Program-made: the position numbers and the translations under genes
The notes under the pieces: model-generated
Database searches by the model: none
What the model was told of the DNA's origin: nothing
Seen by the model: the letters and a program-made list of their open reading frames with translations, nothing else
Source of the DNA: Sphingomonas sp. M1-B02
GTDB taxonomy: Bacteria; Pseudomonadota; Alphaproteobacteria; Sphingomonadales; Sphingomonadaceae
Direction: 5' to 3'
Length of the DNA stretch: 64,000 bases
Assembly: GCF_026167525.1 (NCBI RefSeq)
Contig: NZ_CP110679.1
Location: forward strand, 496,001 to 560,000
Part shown: in pieces, positions 9,594-17,065 of the stretch
Numbering within the stretch: the stretch's first letter is position 1
How the letters are laid out: every line of letters starts with the position of its first letter

Positions 9594-10156
9594 GCGCCCG
9601 GCTCCAGCGCGAAGAATGCGCCGTTGCTCCACACGCCCGCCGGTTGGGTGCCGTTGCCCAATGCCATCGAAGCAAGTTCGTAATATACAGACCGCGTCAC
9701 TAGCGCCTCGAGCCCTCTACGCACCATCAGGTAAGGGCGCGGACCGTCTTCCTGGTCGTCGAAGCGCAATGGGTTCGTTGGCCCAGCGGTGACGATGTCG
9801 CTGGTGTTGAGCCGGAAGGCGAGTTTGGTCGATTCGCCGCTGCCCTCCGCCTTCAGCTCGACTGCGGTAAACGGTGCATCCTCGACGTCGATGTCCAGCT
9901 TTTCGACCGGGGTCACCAGCACGAAACGCCCATCCGGCTCGCGACGGAGAATCGTCGAGAAGAGACGCACCATTGCCGGGCGACCGATCGGTGAGCCCTG
10001 GTGAAACCAGGTGCCGTCGCGCGCAATGCGCATGTCACTATTCCCGCAATGATCGGGATTCCAGCTCTCGACGGGCGGCAGGCGATTTTCCTCCGCCAGG
10101 CGCGCGATCTCAGTCAGCGAGAGGTTGGCGAAATCGGGCGGGGGCGGGGCGGGCAT
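9590..10156 (-). CDS. DUF1285 domain protein
   Basis: The 188-residue product matches the DUF1285 family, which is conserved in alphaproteobacteria. WNPDHCGNSDMRIARDGTWFHQGSPIGR and VRLFSTILRREPDGRFVLVTPVEK are the recognisable blocks. No membrane segment or known catalytic motif is visible. The ATG at 10156 has AAGGAAG 4 nt upstream; the longer open frame upstream is in another gene's space and has no support. It is the first gene of the operon with the CoA pyrophosphatase and cca. Function unknown. Confidence 0.88.
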   Translation of the reverse strand: MPAPPPPDFANLSLTEIARLAEENRLPPVESWNPDHCGNSDMRIARDGTWFHQGSPIGRPAMVRLFSTILRREPDGRFVLVTPVEKLDIDVEDAPFTAVELKAEGSGESTKLAFRLNTSDIVTAGPTNPLRFDDQEDGPRPYLMVRRGLEALVTRSVYYELASMALGNGTQPAGVWSNGAFFALEPGA

Positions 10157-10193
10157 GGGCTTCCTTAGACCGTTCGGCGCGAGCGGGGAACGG

Positions 10194-10721
10194 TTACGCC
10201 GTCCGCGGGGAACGAGGTCCGAGTAGCCCGGCGCAATCGGGCACACGCGGCCCCCGAGCGAGCAGGCGATGCGACTCGAACGGGCCGGGGAGGCGCCACT
10301 CGGCGGTACGCTCCGCAGTGAAGCCGAAAAAGCGGCCATAATATTCGGGATCGCCGACGAGCATCAGCGAATCGCACCCTCTGGAGCTGCAGCCGGGAAC
10401 CGCGTCGAGCATGCGATCCATCAGCGCGCGGCCGATACCCTCCTGTTGCCGATCGGGTTCGACCGCGACGGGACCCACCATCACGAGCGGGAAGGCCTTG
10501 CCGTTGTCGCATGCCAGTTCGACCGGCCAGCACTGGATGGTGCCCAATAGCTCACCTTCCTTGCCGAGCGCCGCAAAGCTGAGCTCGTCGAGGGCGGAAA
10601 TTCCGGCACGGATCCGGTAGGCAGTGCGGCCGCGGCGATCGAGCCCGAATGCCCGATCGAGCAGGGAATCGATCGCTGGAGGAGCAATGCTTGCAAGCGG
10701 AACCAAGGCAATCACGGGCAT
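10194..10721 (-). CDS. GNAT-family N-acetyltransferase
   Basis: A 175-residue GNAT-fold protein. The acetyl-CoA motif A is visible as VGPVAVEPDRQQEGIGRALMDRML, that is QxxGIG/A near residue 98, and the C-terminal motif includes GDPEYYGRFFGF, typical of the YhbS-like subgroup. The acceptor substrate cannot be deduced. Start choice is uncertain: ATG 10721, GTG 10715 (GAAGGA at good distance) and GTG 10742 are all possible. It lies just upstream of the DUF1285 operon on the same strand. Confidence 0.88.
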   Translation of the reverse strand: MPVIALVPLASIAPPAIDSLLDRAFGLDRRGRTAYRIRAGISALDELSFAALGKEGELLGTIQCWPVELACDNGKAFPLVMVGPVAVEPDRQQEGIGRALMDRMLDAVPGCSSRGCDSLMLVGDPEYYGRFFGFTAERTAEWRLPGPFESHRLLARGPRVPDCAGLLGPRSPRTA

Positions 10722-10853
10722 TCCTTCAGTTCGGACCCCCACCAGGGGGTCGCGCGCTTTAACGCCCGCACATCATGACGCAAGACCTGATGATGATGCG
10801 AGGCTTCCTCCCGCGACACCTTCTGCTATGCGCGGCGCAAATTCACGAAAGGC

Positions 10854-11231
10854 ATGCGTTTGCGCGATCTCCTCCAGCTTCAGGTCCACGACCTGGAAGT
10901 CGAAGTCCTGACCGGCATCTACTCCGAAGAAACGCATTTGCCGCAGCCGCTGCGCATCTCGGTGACCGCGGACATCGACATGCCCGAGCGATTCGATCCC
11001 GACACGCCGCTCGGCGCCTCGAAAAGCTATATCGACCTGAAGCATGCTGCGACCACGGCGCTGCCGCGGGACACACATTTCACCCTGATCGAGGCAGTGG
11101 CCGAGCATGTCTGCGACACGCTGTTTGTCTCCGATGCGCGCGTGCGGAGAGTGGAGGTGCGGATCGTCAAGCTGGCAATATCGGAAGGCGGCGAATCGAT
11201 CGGGATCACGATGGTGCGCCACCGGGGCTGA
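10854..11231 (+). CDS. folB: Dihydroneopterin aldolase
   Basis: A 125-residue enzyme of folate synthesis that cleaves 7,8-dihydroneopterin to 6-hydroxymethyl-dihydropterin and glycolaldehyde. The conserved site is present: GIYSEET (Glu25) at the N-terminus and VRIVKLAISEGGESIGI with catalytic Lys106. The ATG at 10854 has GAAAGG a few bases upstream. It is flanked on both sides by minus-strand genes, so it appears to be a single-gene unit. Epimerase activity, seen in some family members, is possible. Confidence 0.93.
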   Translation: MRLRDLLQLQVHDLEVEVLTGIYSEETHLPQPLRISVTADIDMPERFDPDTPLGASKSYIDLKHAATTALPRDTHFTLIEAVAEHVCDTLFVSDARVRRVEVRIVKLAISEGGESIGITMVRHRG

Positions 11232-11237
11232 GGCTCC

Positions 11238-12074
11238 TCAGACGCAGGGCCCCAGCGCGCGCAGGACGAACGCATAATCCTCGCGAGCGATCGCCGCGTT
11301 CGTGCCCTCGTCCGATTCGATGCTGCCGGCGGGCAATTCGCTGGGGAGGCCACAGGCCAGCCGATACCAGAGCAAGGTATCGGGCAGCGGCGGTCTTGCC
11401 GAATCATCGACGATGTCTCCCAATGATACGGACCATCGCGGCTGCTCGCCGGGGCGGCGGAGAATCTGAAGCGAGACCGGCTGATTATTCTCGGTCTGCA
11501 AGAAAATCTGGGTTTCGCCCTCGCCGGGCAGCGTGCCCGGCACATGGAAGGCGTTGCCTACCCGCGTGATCGCCGGTGGCGCCTCGGCTGCGAGGACCTC
11601 GCGGGTGACCCCGCGAACCAGCATATCCAGTTCGGGGCTATGGATGCGCTGGCTGTCAAGGCCGGTGAGCTGCACCTGATCCGGCCGGCTGGCCACCGGA
11701 CGCGCGAACAACAGCACGCGTTGCTTCTTGAGCTTTGGCGCGCGCCCGCGCTCCCCGAGCGGCACATCCGCGACGTAGCCGATTCGCGGCGGCACCGCCG
11801 TCGCACCGCGAATCAGGGCGAGAACATCGGCCTCGATATAGAAGCGTGCCCGGTCCGGAGCCACGTCTGCGGCCTCTGCGCCCTTGATCCTGACTGCGCT
11901 TCGGATTCGCGCGTCGACGATGAGCGGGGCACCGATCACTTGGGGGGCCACGACCGCATAGCTGGGCAGGCCCACCGCCGCGGGAGCTTGGTTTTGCGCG
12001 GGTTTCGCTGCTGCGAACGACGGCGCGGTTAAGGACATCGCGCAATAAAACGCCAGTGCTGAGATACGGATCAT
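11238..12074 (-). CDS. Exported hypothetical protein
   Basis: A 278-residue product beginning MIRISALAFYCAMSLTAPSFAAA, a clear Sec signal peptide. The mature part has no recognised motif; it contains a basic stretch (GRAPKLKKQRVLL) and ends RALGPCV with Cys 277 near the C-terminus. A longer in-frame reading exists upstream, but the signal peptide fixes the start at ATG 12074. It converges with folB (6 bp apart) and diverges from tonB, sharing a 222-bp intergenic region. Function unknown. Confidence 0.75.
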   Translation of the reverse strand: MIRISALAFYCAMSLTAPSFAAAKPAQNQAPAAVGLPSYAVVAPQVIGAPLIVDARIRSAVRIKGAEAADVAPDRARFYIEADVLALIRGATAVPPRIGYVADVPLGERGRAPKLKKQRVLLFARPVASRPDQVQLTGLDSQRIHSPELDMLVRGVTREVLAAEAPPAITRVGNAFHVPGTLPGEGETQIFLQTENNQPVSLQILRRPGEQPRWSVSLGDIVDDSARPPLPDTLLWYRLACGLPSELPAGSIESDEGTNAAIAREDYAFVLRALGPCV

Positions 12075-12296
12075 CACGCCGCGATACCGGATCACCGGCT
12101 TCTTAAACAGAAATAATTCGGTCACCAAGCGCCGGTAGGCCCGGTTTGTCCGACAAAGCGTTTGCGTAGCCCCTATCGCCGCGATAGAGACTCGCGCTCT
12201 GCCGAACGGACGCAAGACAGCGAACGGCGGTCGGACTTGTGCGTTGGTACAGCTTCCGCGCAGGGTCGCATAGGATTAGAGGAGTGACGTTGCCGA

Positions 12297-12968
12297 ATGG
12301 CTTACGCTGACCGTAATGCAAGTGGCAGTCGGATCGTTGCGATCGTCCTGGTCGCAATCATCGTGGCAGGCATGGGATATGCCTTCGTCACGGGTTTGGC
12401 TTACCAGTATATCAAGAAGAAGGCGGAAGAGCTGAAGACCTTCGAGGTCGAAGAGCCGCCGCCCCCGCCCGAGGAAGTCCCACCGCCGCCGCCGCCGCCC
12501 GACACGCCAGTGCCGCCGCCGCCGACGCAGGTCGTATCGCCCCCGGCGATCGTCCAGACGGTGACGCCGTCCCCGCCAATGTATACCACGCCGATCATCC
12601 CGCCGGCGCCGCCTATCTCACCTCCGGCTCCGCCTGCGCCCGTCGCGCCGCCGGCACCGCCGGCTCCGGTGATCAACAAGGCCGCTGGTGCCCGTGGCAA
12701 TCCCGCGGACTGGGTGACGACCGACGACTATCCGGCCTCCTCGCTTCGTAACGAGGAAGAGGGAACGACGGGAATCGCGTGGGACATCAACACGCAGGGG
12801 CGCGTGGAAAACTGCCGGGTGACTTCTTCGAGCGGCCATCCGGCTCTCGATCAGGCTGCCTGCCGGGCGCTTACGCGCAAGGGTCGTTATTCCCCGGCGC
12901 TCGACCAGGCTGGAAATCCCATTCGTTCTTCATCGTCCCGTCGCGTGAAATGGCAAATTCCAAAGTGA
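12297..12968 (+). CDS. tonB: TonB energy-transducing protein
   Basis: A 223-residue inner-membrane protein that passes proton-motive energy from ExbB/ExbD to TonB-dependent receptors. It has a short cytosolic N-terminus, one membrane segment (about 13-34), a long proline-rich periplasmic spacer (about 53-127, many PPPPP runs) and a compact C-terminal domain (about 145-223: GIAWDINTQGRVENCRVTSS to RRVKWQIPK). It is the first gene of tonB-exbB-exbD-exbD, which supports the assignment. Confidence 0.95.
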   Translation: MAYADRNASGSRIVAIVLVAIIVAGMGYAFVTGLAYQYIKKKAEELKTFEVEEPPPPPEEVPPPPPPPDTPVPPPPTQVVSPPAIVQTVTPSPPMYTTPIIPPAPPISPPAPPAPVAPPAPPAPVINKAAGARGNPADWVTTDDYPASSLRNEEEGTTGIAWDINTQGRVENCRVTSSSGHPALDQAACRALTRKGRYSPALDQAGNPIRSSSSRRVKWQIPK

Positions 12969-13028
12969 CCGGCCCGCCGGCTTGATCGCCGGTACCGCCA
13001 GCAACTTATACAGAGGAAAGAAACGACA

Positions 13029-13814
13029 ATGCTCACGACCATTCTCGCTGCCGGGGCACCCGCAGGCGAAAACCCTTATGGCCTCGAAGCTGCACTGCGC
13101 GAGGGCGGTCTCATCGCCCAGACCGTGTTCGGCATTCTGGTGCTGATGCTCTTCGTATCGCTCTACATTCTCTTCACGAAGCTCTTCGAGCAACAGAAGA
13201 TCATCAACCAGTATAAGCGCATGCGCTCGACCTTCTGGAGCGCGAACAGCCTCCGCGAAGGTGCTGCCAAGCTCGAGAAGAACTCGGCCTATCGCCAGAT
13301 CGTCGACGACGGCATCCAGGCGCAGGACCAGTATAAGCAACTGACCGATCCGATGGAGGCGCATGACTGGCTGCACGGCTCGCTCGCGCGTTCGGAAGCG
13401 ACCATCAACTCGGCACTGGGCGGCGGCCTCGCCTTCCTGGCGACGACCGGCGCGACTGCACCGTTCATCGGCCTGTTCGGCACCGTGGTCGGCATCTACC
13501 GCGCACTGATCAAGATCGGTTCGGCCGGTCAGGCTTCGATCGACGCCGTTGCAGGCCCGGTCGGTGAAGCACTGATCATGACCGCGCTCGGCCTGGTCGT
13601 CGCGGTTCCGGCCGTGCTGGCGTACAACTTCCTGCAGCGCCGCAACAAGGCGATCTCGGAGAATCTGAACGCCTTCTCGAACGACGTGCTCGGCTATCTC
13701 GCTTCGGACGGCCGCGTTCGCCCGGCAGTGACGACGAAGGCTGCGGCACCGGTCAAGCCGGCCGCGCCGACCACGACTGCCGGCCAGACCGGCGGCGTTC
13801 AGACCCGCGCGTAA
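13029..13814 (+). CDS. exbB: ExbB/MotA/TolQ proton channel protein
   Basis: The 261-residue channel subunit of the TonB motor. Three membrane segments are predicted by eye (about 29-50, 132-160 and 178-202), with a large cytosolic loop between the first and second. GGGLAFLATTGATAPFIGLFGTVVGIYRAL and VGEALIMTALGLVVAVPAV are the conserved ExbB blocks. The tail (233-261) is Ala/Pro/Thr-rich and ends at the inner membrane surface. GAGGAAAG lies before the ATG. A strong GC hairpin separates it from the next gene. Confidence 0.95.
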   Translation: MLTTILAAGAPAGENPYGLEAALREGGLIAQTVFGILVLMLFVSLYILFTKLFEQQKIINQYKRMRSTFWSANSLREGAAKLEKNSAYRQIVDDGIQAQDQYKQLTDPMEAHDWLHGSLARSEATINSALGGGLAFLATTGATAPFIGLFGTVVGIYRALIKIGSAGQASIDAVAGPVGEALIMTALGLVVAVPAVLAYNFLQRRNKAISENLNAFSNDVLGYLASDGRVRPAVTTKAAAPVKPAAPTTTAGQTGGVQTRA

Positions 13815-13828
13815 GTCTTGAGGGAATT

Positions 13829-13851
13829 GGCCGCGCGCGGCGCGCGCGGCC
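13829..13851 (+). other. GC hairpin between exbB and exbD1
   Basis: GGCCGCGCGC (13829-13838) and GCGCGCGGCC (13842-13851) form a perfect 10-bp stem with a 3-nt loop, 14 bases after the exbB stop. There is no T-run, so it is more likely an mRNA-stabilising or partial-attenuation structure than a full terminator. Confidence 0.6.
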
Positions 13852-13909
13852 ACCTTGCCACCAGCCATATGGCGTTGGTGGAACGATACGAAGGATAGGA
13901 TAACGCCCA

Positions 13910-14389
13910 ATGGCGATGAGCGTAGGCGATACCGTAGACGACGCACCGATGTCCGACATCAACACCACTCCGCTGGTGGACGTGATGCTGGTGCTTCTGA
14001 TCATCTTCCTGATCGCCGTTCCGGTGGTGATCCAGTCGGTCGATCTCGCGCTGCCCAAGGTGCAGTTCGAACCGACGACGACCAAGCCCGAAAATGTGGC
14101 GCTCTCGATCACGGGTGCGGGCGGCAAATGCCAGGTTTATTGGGGCATGACTCAGGTCAGCTCCGCCGAATTGCTCGATCGTGGCGTGGCCAAGCTGCGC
14201 GCCGAGATCGCCCGTCAGGGCGGCGAGAATGCGCCCGGGCTCGAATTGCCCGAGGTTCATATCCGTGGCGACGTGAACACCCCGTACCGCTGCATCGGCG
14301 GCACGATCTACACGATGCAGATGGCTGGTTTCGCGAAGGTCGGCTTCATCTCCGAGCCTGAAGCGGGATCCACCGTCACGCGCATCTGA
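13910..14389 (+). CDS. exbD: ExbD biopolymer transport protein, first copy
   Basis: A 159-residue ExbD with one membrane segment (about 22-43) that contains the essential proton-pathway aspartate (Asp24 in TPLVDVMLVLLIIF). The periplasmic domain is longer than usual and has Cys74 and Cys128, which could pair. The gene starts 96 bp after exbB and is followed 26 bp later by a second exbD. Tandem exbD genes are known in Xanthomonas and some alphaproteobacteria, where the second copy is needed only for some substrates. Confidence 0.93.
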   Translation: MAMSVGDTVDDAPMSDINTTPLVDVMLVLLIIFLIAVPVVIQSVDLALPKVQFEPTTTKPENVALSITGAGGKCQVYWGMTQVSSAELLDRGVAKLRAEIARQGGENAPGLELPEVHIRGDVNTPYRCIGGTIYTMQMAGFAKVGFISEPEAGSTVTRI

Positions 14390-14415
14390 CGCGCAGCGTT
14401 TTAGGAGTTTTGTAA

Positions 14416-14841
14416 ATGGCAATGAGCGCAGGCCGCGAAGACGGCGAGCCGATGATGGAAATGAACACGACGCCGTTGATCGACGTCATGCTCGTGCTCC
14501 TCATCATGTTCATCATCACCATTCCGATCCAGACTCACGCCGTGAAGGTCGATCTGCCGCAGAACAGCCCGCAGAACGCCCCGCCGGTCGAGCCGGAGAA
14601 GAACAAGGTCTATATCGACGCGCAGGGCCAGGTGTTCTGGAACAGCGTGCCGATCAACGACGTGACGCTGCGCCAGTATCTGGACGCATCGATCGCGCGT
14701 AGCCCGGAGCCGGAGCTGCACTTCCAGCCCGATCCCAACGCGCGCTACGACGTCGTCGATCGGGTGCTTGCGATCATCAAGCGCGCCAACGTGACCAAGC
14801 TGGGTTTTGTCGGCAACGAGCAGTATCGCGGCGACTTCTAA
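14416..14841 (+). CDS. exbD: ExbD biopolymer transport protein, second copy
   Basis: A 141-residue ExbD of standard length. The membrane segment (about 21-42) holds Asp23 in TPLIDVMLVLLIMF. The periplasmic domain (VKVDLPQNSP to LGFVGNEQYRGDF) lacks the cysteines of the first copy, so the two are clearly diverged and unlikely to be a recent duplication. TTTTAGGAG lies upstream of the ATG. It is the last gene of the operon, followed by an intrinsic terminator. Confidence 0.94.
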   Translation: MAMSAGREDGEPMMEMNTTPLIDVMLVLLIMFIITIPIQTHAVKVDLPQNSPQNAPPVEPEKNKVYIDAQGQVFWNSVPINDVTLRQYLDASIARSPEPELHFQPDPNARYDVVDRVLAIIKRANVTKLGFVGNEQYRGDF

Positions 14842-14872
14842 CGACGGCGCTTCGGCGCGGTTCGATCTTCAA

Positions 14873-14902
14873 AAGGCGGTCCTCCGGGGCCGCCTTTTTC
14901 TT
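14873..14902 (+). terminator. Intrinsic terminator of the tonB-exbBDD operon
   Basis: AAGGCGG (14873-14879) pairs with CCGCCTT (14890-14896) and is followed by TTTCTTT. This is a classical Rho-independent terminator 32 bases after the second exbD stop. Confidence 0.88.
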
Positions 14903-14934
14903 TGCATGCAGAGGATTGCAGTAGCGTCGCAGAA

Positions 14935-14974
14935 GTGTCACATTAGTGTCATCCGAGAGTCACGAGATCGTCAT
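14935..14974 (+). promoter_or_regulatory. 11-bp-phased GTCAY direct repeats (Pho-box-like)
   Basis: Four heptamers, GTGTCAC, GTGTCAT, GAGTCAC and TCGTCAT, start at 14935, 14946, 14957 and 14968, exactly 11 bp apart, and a weaker GCGTCGC lies one period upstream at 14924. This matches the layout of PhoB sites (CTGTCAT repeated every 11 bp) or of another OmpR-family regulator. It ends 27 bp before the TPR gene. Confidence 0.55.
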
Positions 14975-15001
14975 CGTGATCCGAACCTTTAGGAGACGCC
15001 G

Positions 15002-15349
15002 ATGCGTATGTGCTTCATCGCCCTCGCCGCGCCGCTGATCGCAGCGCTCCCCGCCATGGCCCAGGATCGTGCTGCCAGCAGCTACATCTCGCAGGGCTCT
15101 TACGGGCAGGCCGAGTCGCAACTGACCAGCGAGCTGCGGATACACCCGGATCGCCCTGAGCTACTGCTCAATCTCGCCGCGGTATATGCCAGGACCGGCC
15201 GTGTGGCGGAGGCGCGCACCCTCTACACGCGCGTGCTTTCTCAGAACGAAGTGCTGATGGACCTTTCGGCCCAACGCACTGCCAGCTCGCACGCCGTGGC
15301 GCGCAGAGGGATGGGACGGCTGGACGCGGTGCAGTTCAGCGCGCGGTGA
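15002..15349 (+). CDS. Small exported TPR protein
   Basis: A 115-residue product with a Sec signal peptide (MRMCFIALAAPLIAALPAMAQ, cleavage near residue 21). The mature part has a tetratricopeptide pattern (YISQGSYGQAESQLTSELRIHPDRPELLLNLAAVYARTGRVAEARTLYTRVL), enough for about two TPR units. It probably acts as a periplasmic protein-binding module. Start is ATG 15002, with GGAG 6 nt upstream. It sits alone between the exb terminator and the convergent dcd gene, behind the 11-bp-phased repeat array. Confidence 0.82.
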   Translation: MRMCFIALAAPLIAALPAMAQDRAASSYISQGSYGQAESQLTSELRIHPDRPELLLNLAAVYARTGRVAEARTLYTRVLSQNEVLMDLSAQRTASSHAVARRGMGRLDAVQFSAR

Positions 15350-15447
15350 TTCGGCGAGCCTGACAATCCTGGAACGGCGCGCATGGAGCGCCGTCGCAGC
15401 TTGATTTCACGGGGTCGCCCGAGGCGTTGAGCCAGGCGCTCCTGCCG

Positions 15448-16002
15448 TCACAAGCGAGGCAGGGTCACACCCCGTTGGCCCATATATTTGCCGGCGCGAT
15501 CGGCATAGCTAGTCTCGCAGGGCTCGTTGCCCTTGAGAAAAAGGAACTGGCACGCGCCCTCATTGGCGTAGATCTTCGCCGGGAGCGGCGTCGTGTTCGA
15601 GAATTCGAGCGTGACATGGCCCTCCCATTCGGGCTCGAGCGGGGTCACGTTCACGATGATCCCGCAGCGCGCATAGGTCGACTTGCCCAGGCAGATCACC
15701 AGAACGTCGCGCGGGACCCGGAAATACTCGACCGTTCGCGCCAATGCGAAGCTGTTGGGGGGGATGATGCAGACATCGGTCTTGCGATCGACGAAGCTGT
15801 TCGCCGAGAAGTCCTTCGGGTCGACCACCGCGCTGTCGATGTTGGTGAAGATCTTGAACTCGTCGGCAACGCGGGCGTCATATCCGTAGGATGAGAGGCC
15901 GTAGCTGATGCAGCCCTCGCGGCGCTGAGCCTCGACGAAGGGCTCGATCATTTGATGCTCGCGCGCTTGCTCGCGGATCCAGCGGTCGGACAGGATGGAC
16001 AT
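15448..16002 (-). CDS. dcd: dCTP deaminase
   Basis: The 184-residue homotrimeric enzyme converts dCTP to dUTP and ammonia, the main source of dUMP for thymidylate synthesis. Conserved blocks are [13 protein letters not shown] at the N-terminus, [53 protein letters not shown] around the active-site Ser/Arg/Glu, and [19 protein letters not shown] at the end. The ATG at 16002 has GGGAG 5 nt upstream. Convergent with the TPR gene. Confidence 0.96.
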   Translation of the reverse strand: MSILSDRWIREQAREHQMIEPFVEAQRREGCISYGLSSYGYDARVADEFKIFTNIDSAVVDPKDFSANSFVDRKTDVCIIPPNSFALARTVEYFRVPRDVLVICLGKSTYARCGIIVNVTPLEPEWEGHVTLEFSNTTPLPAKIYANEGACQFLFLKGNEPCETSYADRAGKYMGQRGVTLPRL

Positions 16003-16047
16003 CAATGCTCCCAGATTTCCGGCAAAGGCTTAAGCGCTCGGCGGCGG

Positions 16048-16500
16048 TCAGGCGAGTCCCAGATCGGCGGGACCGAAGGCAGCGGGCAACAAATCGGAGA
16101 GGCGATATTCGACGATCGCATCGCCCTCGGCGCCAGCGCAGAAGATCGCGATGTCGCGCTTGCCGAGCTGGGCGGCCTCGTTGATGATCTGGCGGCAGCG
16201 CCCGCAGGGGCTGACCGGGGCTGTGCCGGTGGCGCCATGATCGCCGATCATCCCGCCGACGACGCCGATCGCAACGACGTCCCGCAAGCGTCCCTGTGCG
16301 TTCAACGTGGCTAGCGCGACGGTCTCAGCGCAGAGCGAGAGGCCGTAGCTGGCATTCTCGAAATTGGCGCCCGTCACGATGCTGCCGTCGGTGAGCTGGA
16401 CCGCGGCGCCCACTGCGAAGTTCGAATAGGGTGCATAGGCGTTGCCGGCTGCTACGCGTGCCGCCTCGATCAGCGCCTTGGGGTCCGAGTCGTTCGGCAT
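16048..16500 (-). CDS. cdd: Cytidine deaminase
   Basis: A 150-residue enzyme of the small tetrameric class that deaminates cytidine and deoxycytidine. Zinc ligands and catalytic Glu are visible: LCAETVAL (C-A-E) and SPCGRCRQ (PCxxC). YAPYSNFAVGAA near residue 22 binds the nucleoside. Three ATGs in a row (16506, 16503, 16500) overlap the stop of the upstream UPF0262 gene; the third has the best distance from AAGGG. Together with dcd 45 bp downstream it makes a pyrimidine salvage cluster. Confidence 0.95.
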   Translation of the reverse strand: MPNDSDPKALIEAARVAAGNAYAPYSNFAVGAAVQLTDGSIVTGANFENASYGLSLCAETVALATLNAQGRLRDVVAIGVVGGMIGDHGATGTAPVSPCGRCRQIINEAAQLGKRDIAIFCAGAEGDAIVEYRLSDLLPAAFGPADLGLA

Positions 16501-16502
16501 CA

Positions 16503-16985
16503 TCATCCCTTGATGTGGAGTACGCAGAGCAAGGTGAAGAGCCGGCGGGCGGTGTCGAAATCGACATCGATCTTGCCCTCCAGCCGCTCCTTGAGCAGTT
16601 CGGCGGCCTCGTTGTGAATGCCGCGCCGGGCCATGTCCACCGTCTCGATCTGCTGCGGCGTCGCGTTGCGAATCGCCTGGTAATAGCTGTCGCAGATCGC
16701 GAAATAGTCGCGGATCGGGCGGCGGAAGCGCGCGAGGCCCAACACGAGCGTCTCCAGCGGCGCGCCGTCCGCTCGATGGATCTCGAGCGCCAGCCTGCCT
16801 TCCTCGACGCGCAGGTGCAGCTTGTAGGGTCCGGCATAGCCGTCGGCGTGCTGGCGCTGCGGCGCGAAATGATTGTCTTCGAGCAGGTCGAAGATGGCGA
16901 TCCGCCTTTCCTGCTCGACGTCGGCCGAGCGCCACAGGATGGTGCGCTCGTCCAGCGTGACGCTGATGATCCTTGGATCGCTCAT
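16503..16985 (-). CDS. UPF0262 family protein
   Basis: A 160-residue member of UPF0262, an uncharacterised family almost restricted to alphaproteobacteria. Typical blocks are ERRIAIFDLLEDNHFAP, DYFAICDSYYQAIRNATPQQIETVDMARRGIHNEAAELLKERL and DFDTARRLFTLLCVLH. No signal peptide or membrane segment. The ATG at 16985 gives the usual family N-terminus (MSDPRIISVTLDER). It is followed directly by cdd with overlapping stop and start codons, and diverges from dnaB. Confidence 0.92.
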   Translation of the reverse strand: MSDPRIISVTLDERTILWRSADVEQERRIAIFDLLEDNHFAPQRQHADGYAGPYKLHLRVEEGRLALEIHRADGAPLETLVLGLARFRRPIRDYFAICDSYYQAIRNATPQQIETVDMARRGIHNEAAELLKERLEGKIDVDFDTARRLFTLLCVLHIKG

Positions 16986-17065
16986 TCGGCGATGCTTTGG
17001 GGGCATTCCCCGTTTTCCACAAGCTGCCCGGTTGCCGCGCCGGCCGGCATCGGCAAAGAGAGACG

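Noticed and set aside
12075..12296. Fur-like or iron-box site ahead of tonB
   Set aside because: No palindrome close to a Fur consensus could be found in this divergent region.
15374..15394. ACGGCGC/GCGCCGT hairpin between the TPR gene and dcd
   Set aside because: A 7-bp stem without a T-run in a GC-rich genome; it may be a bidirectional terminator but evidence is thin.
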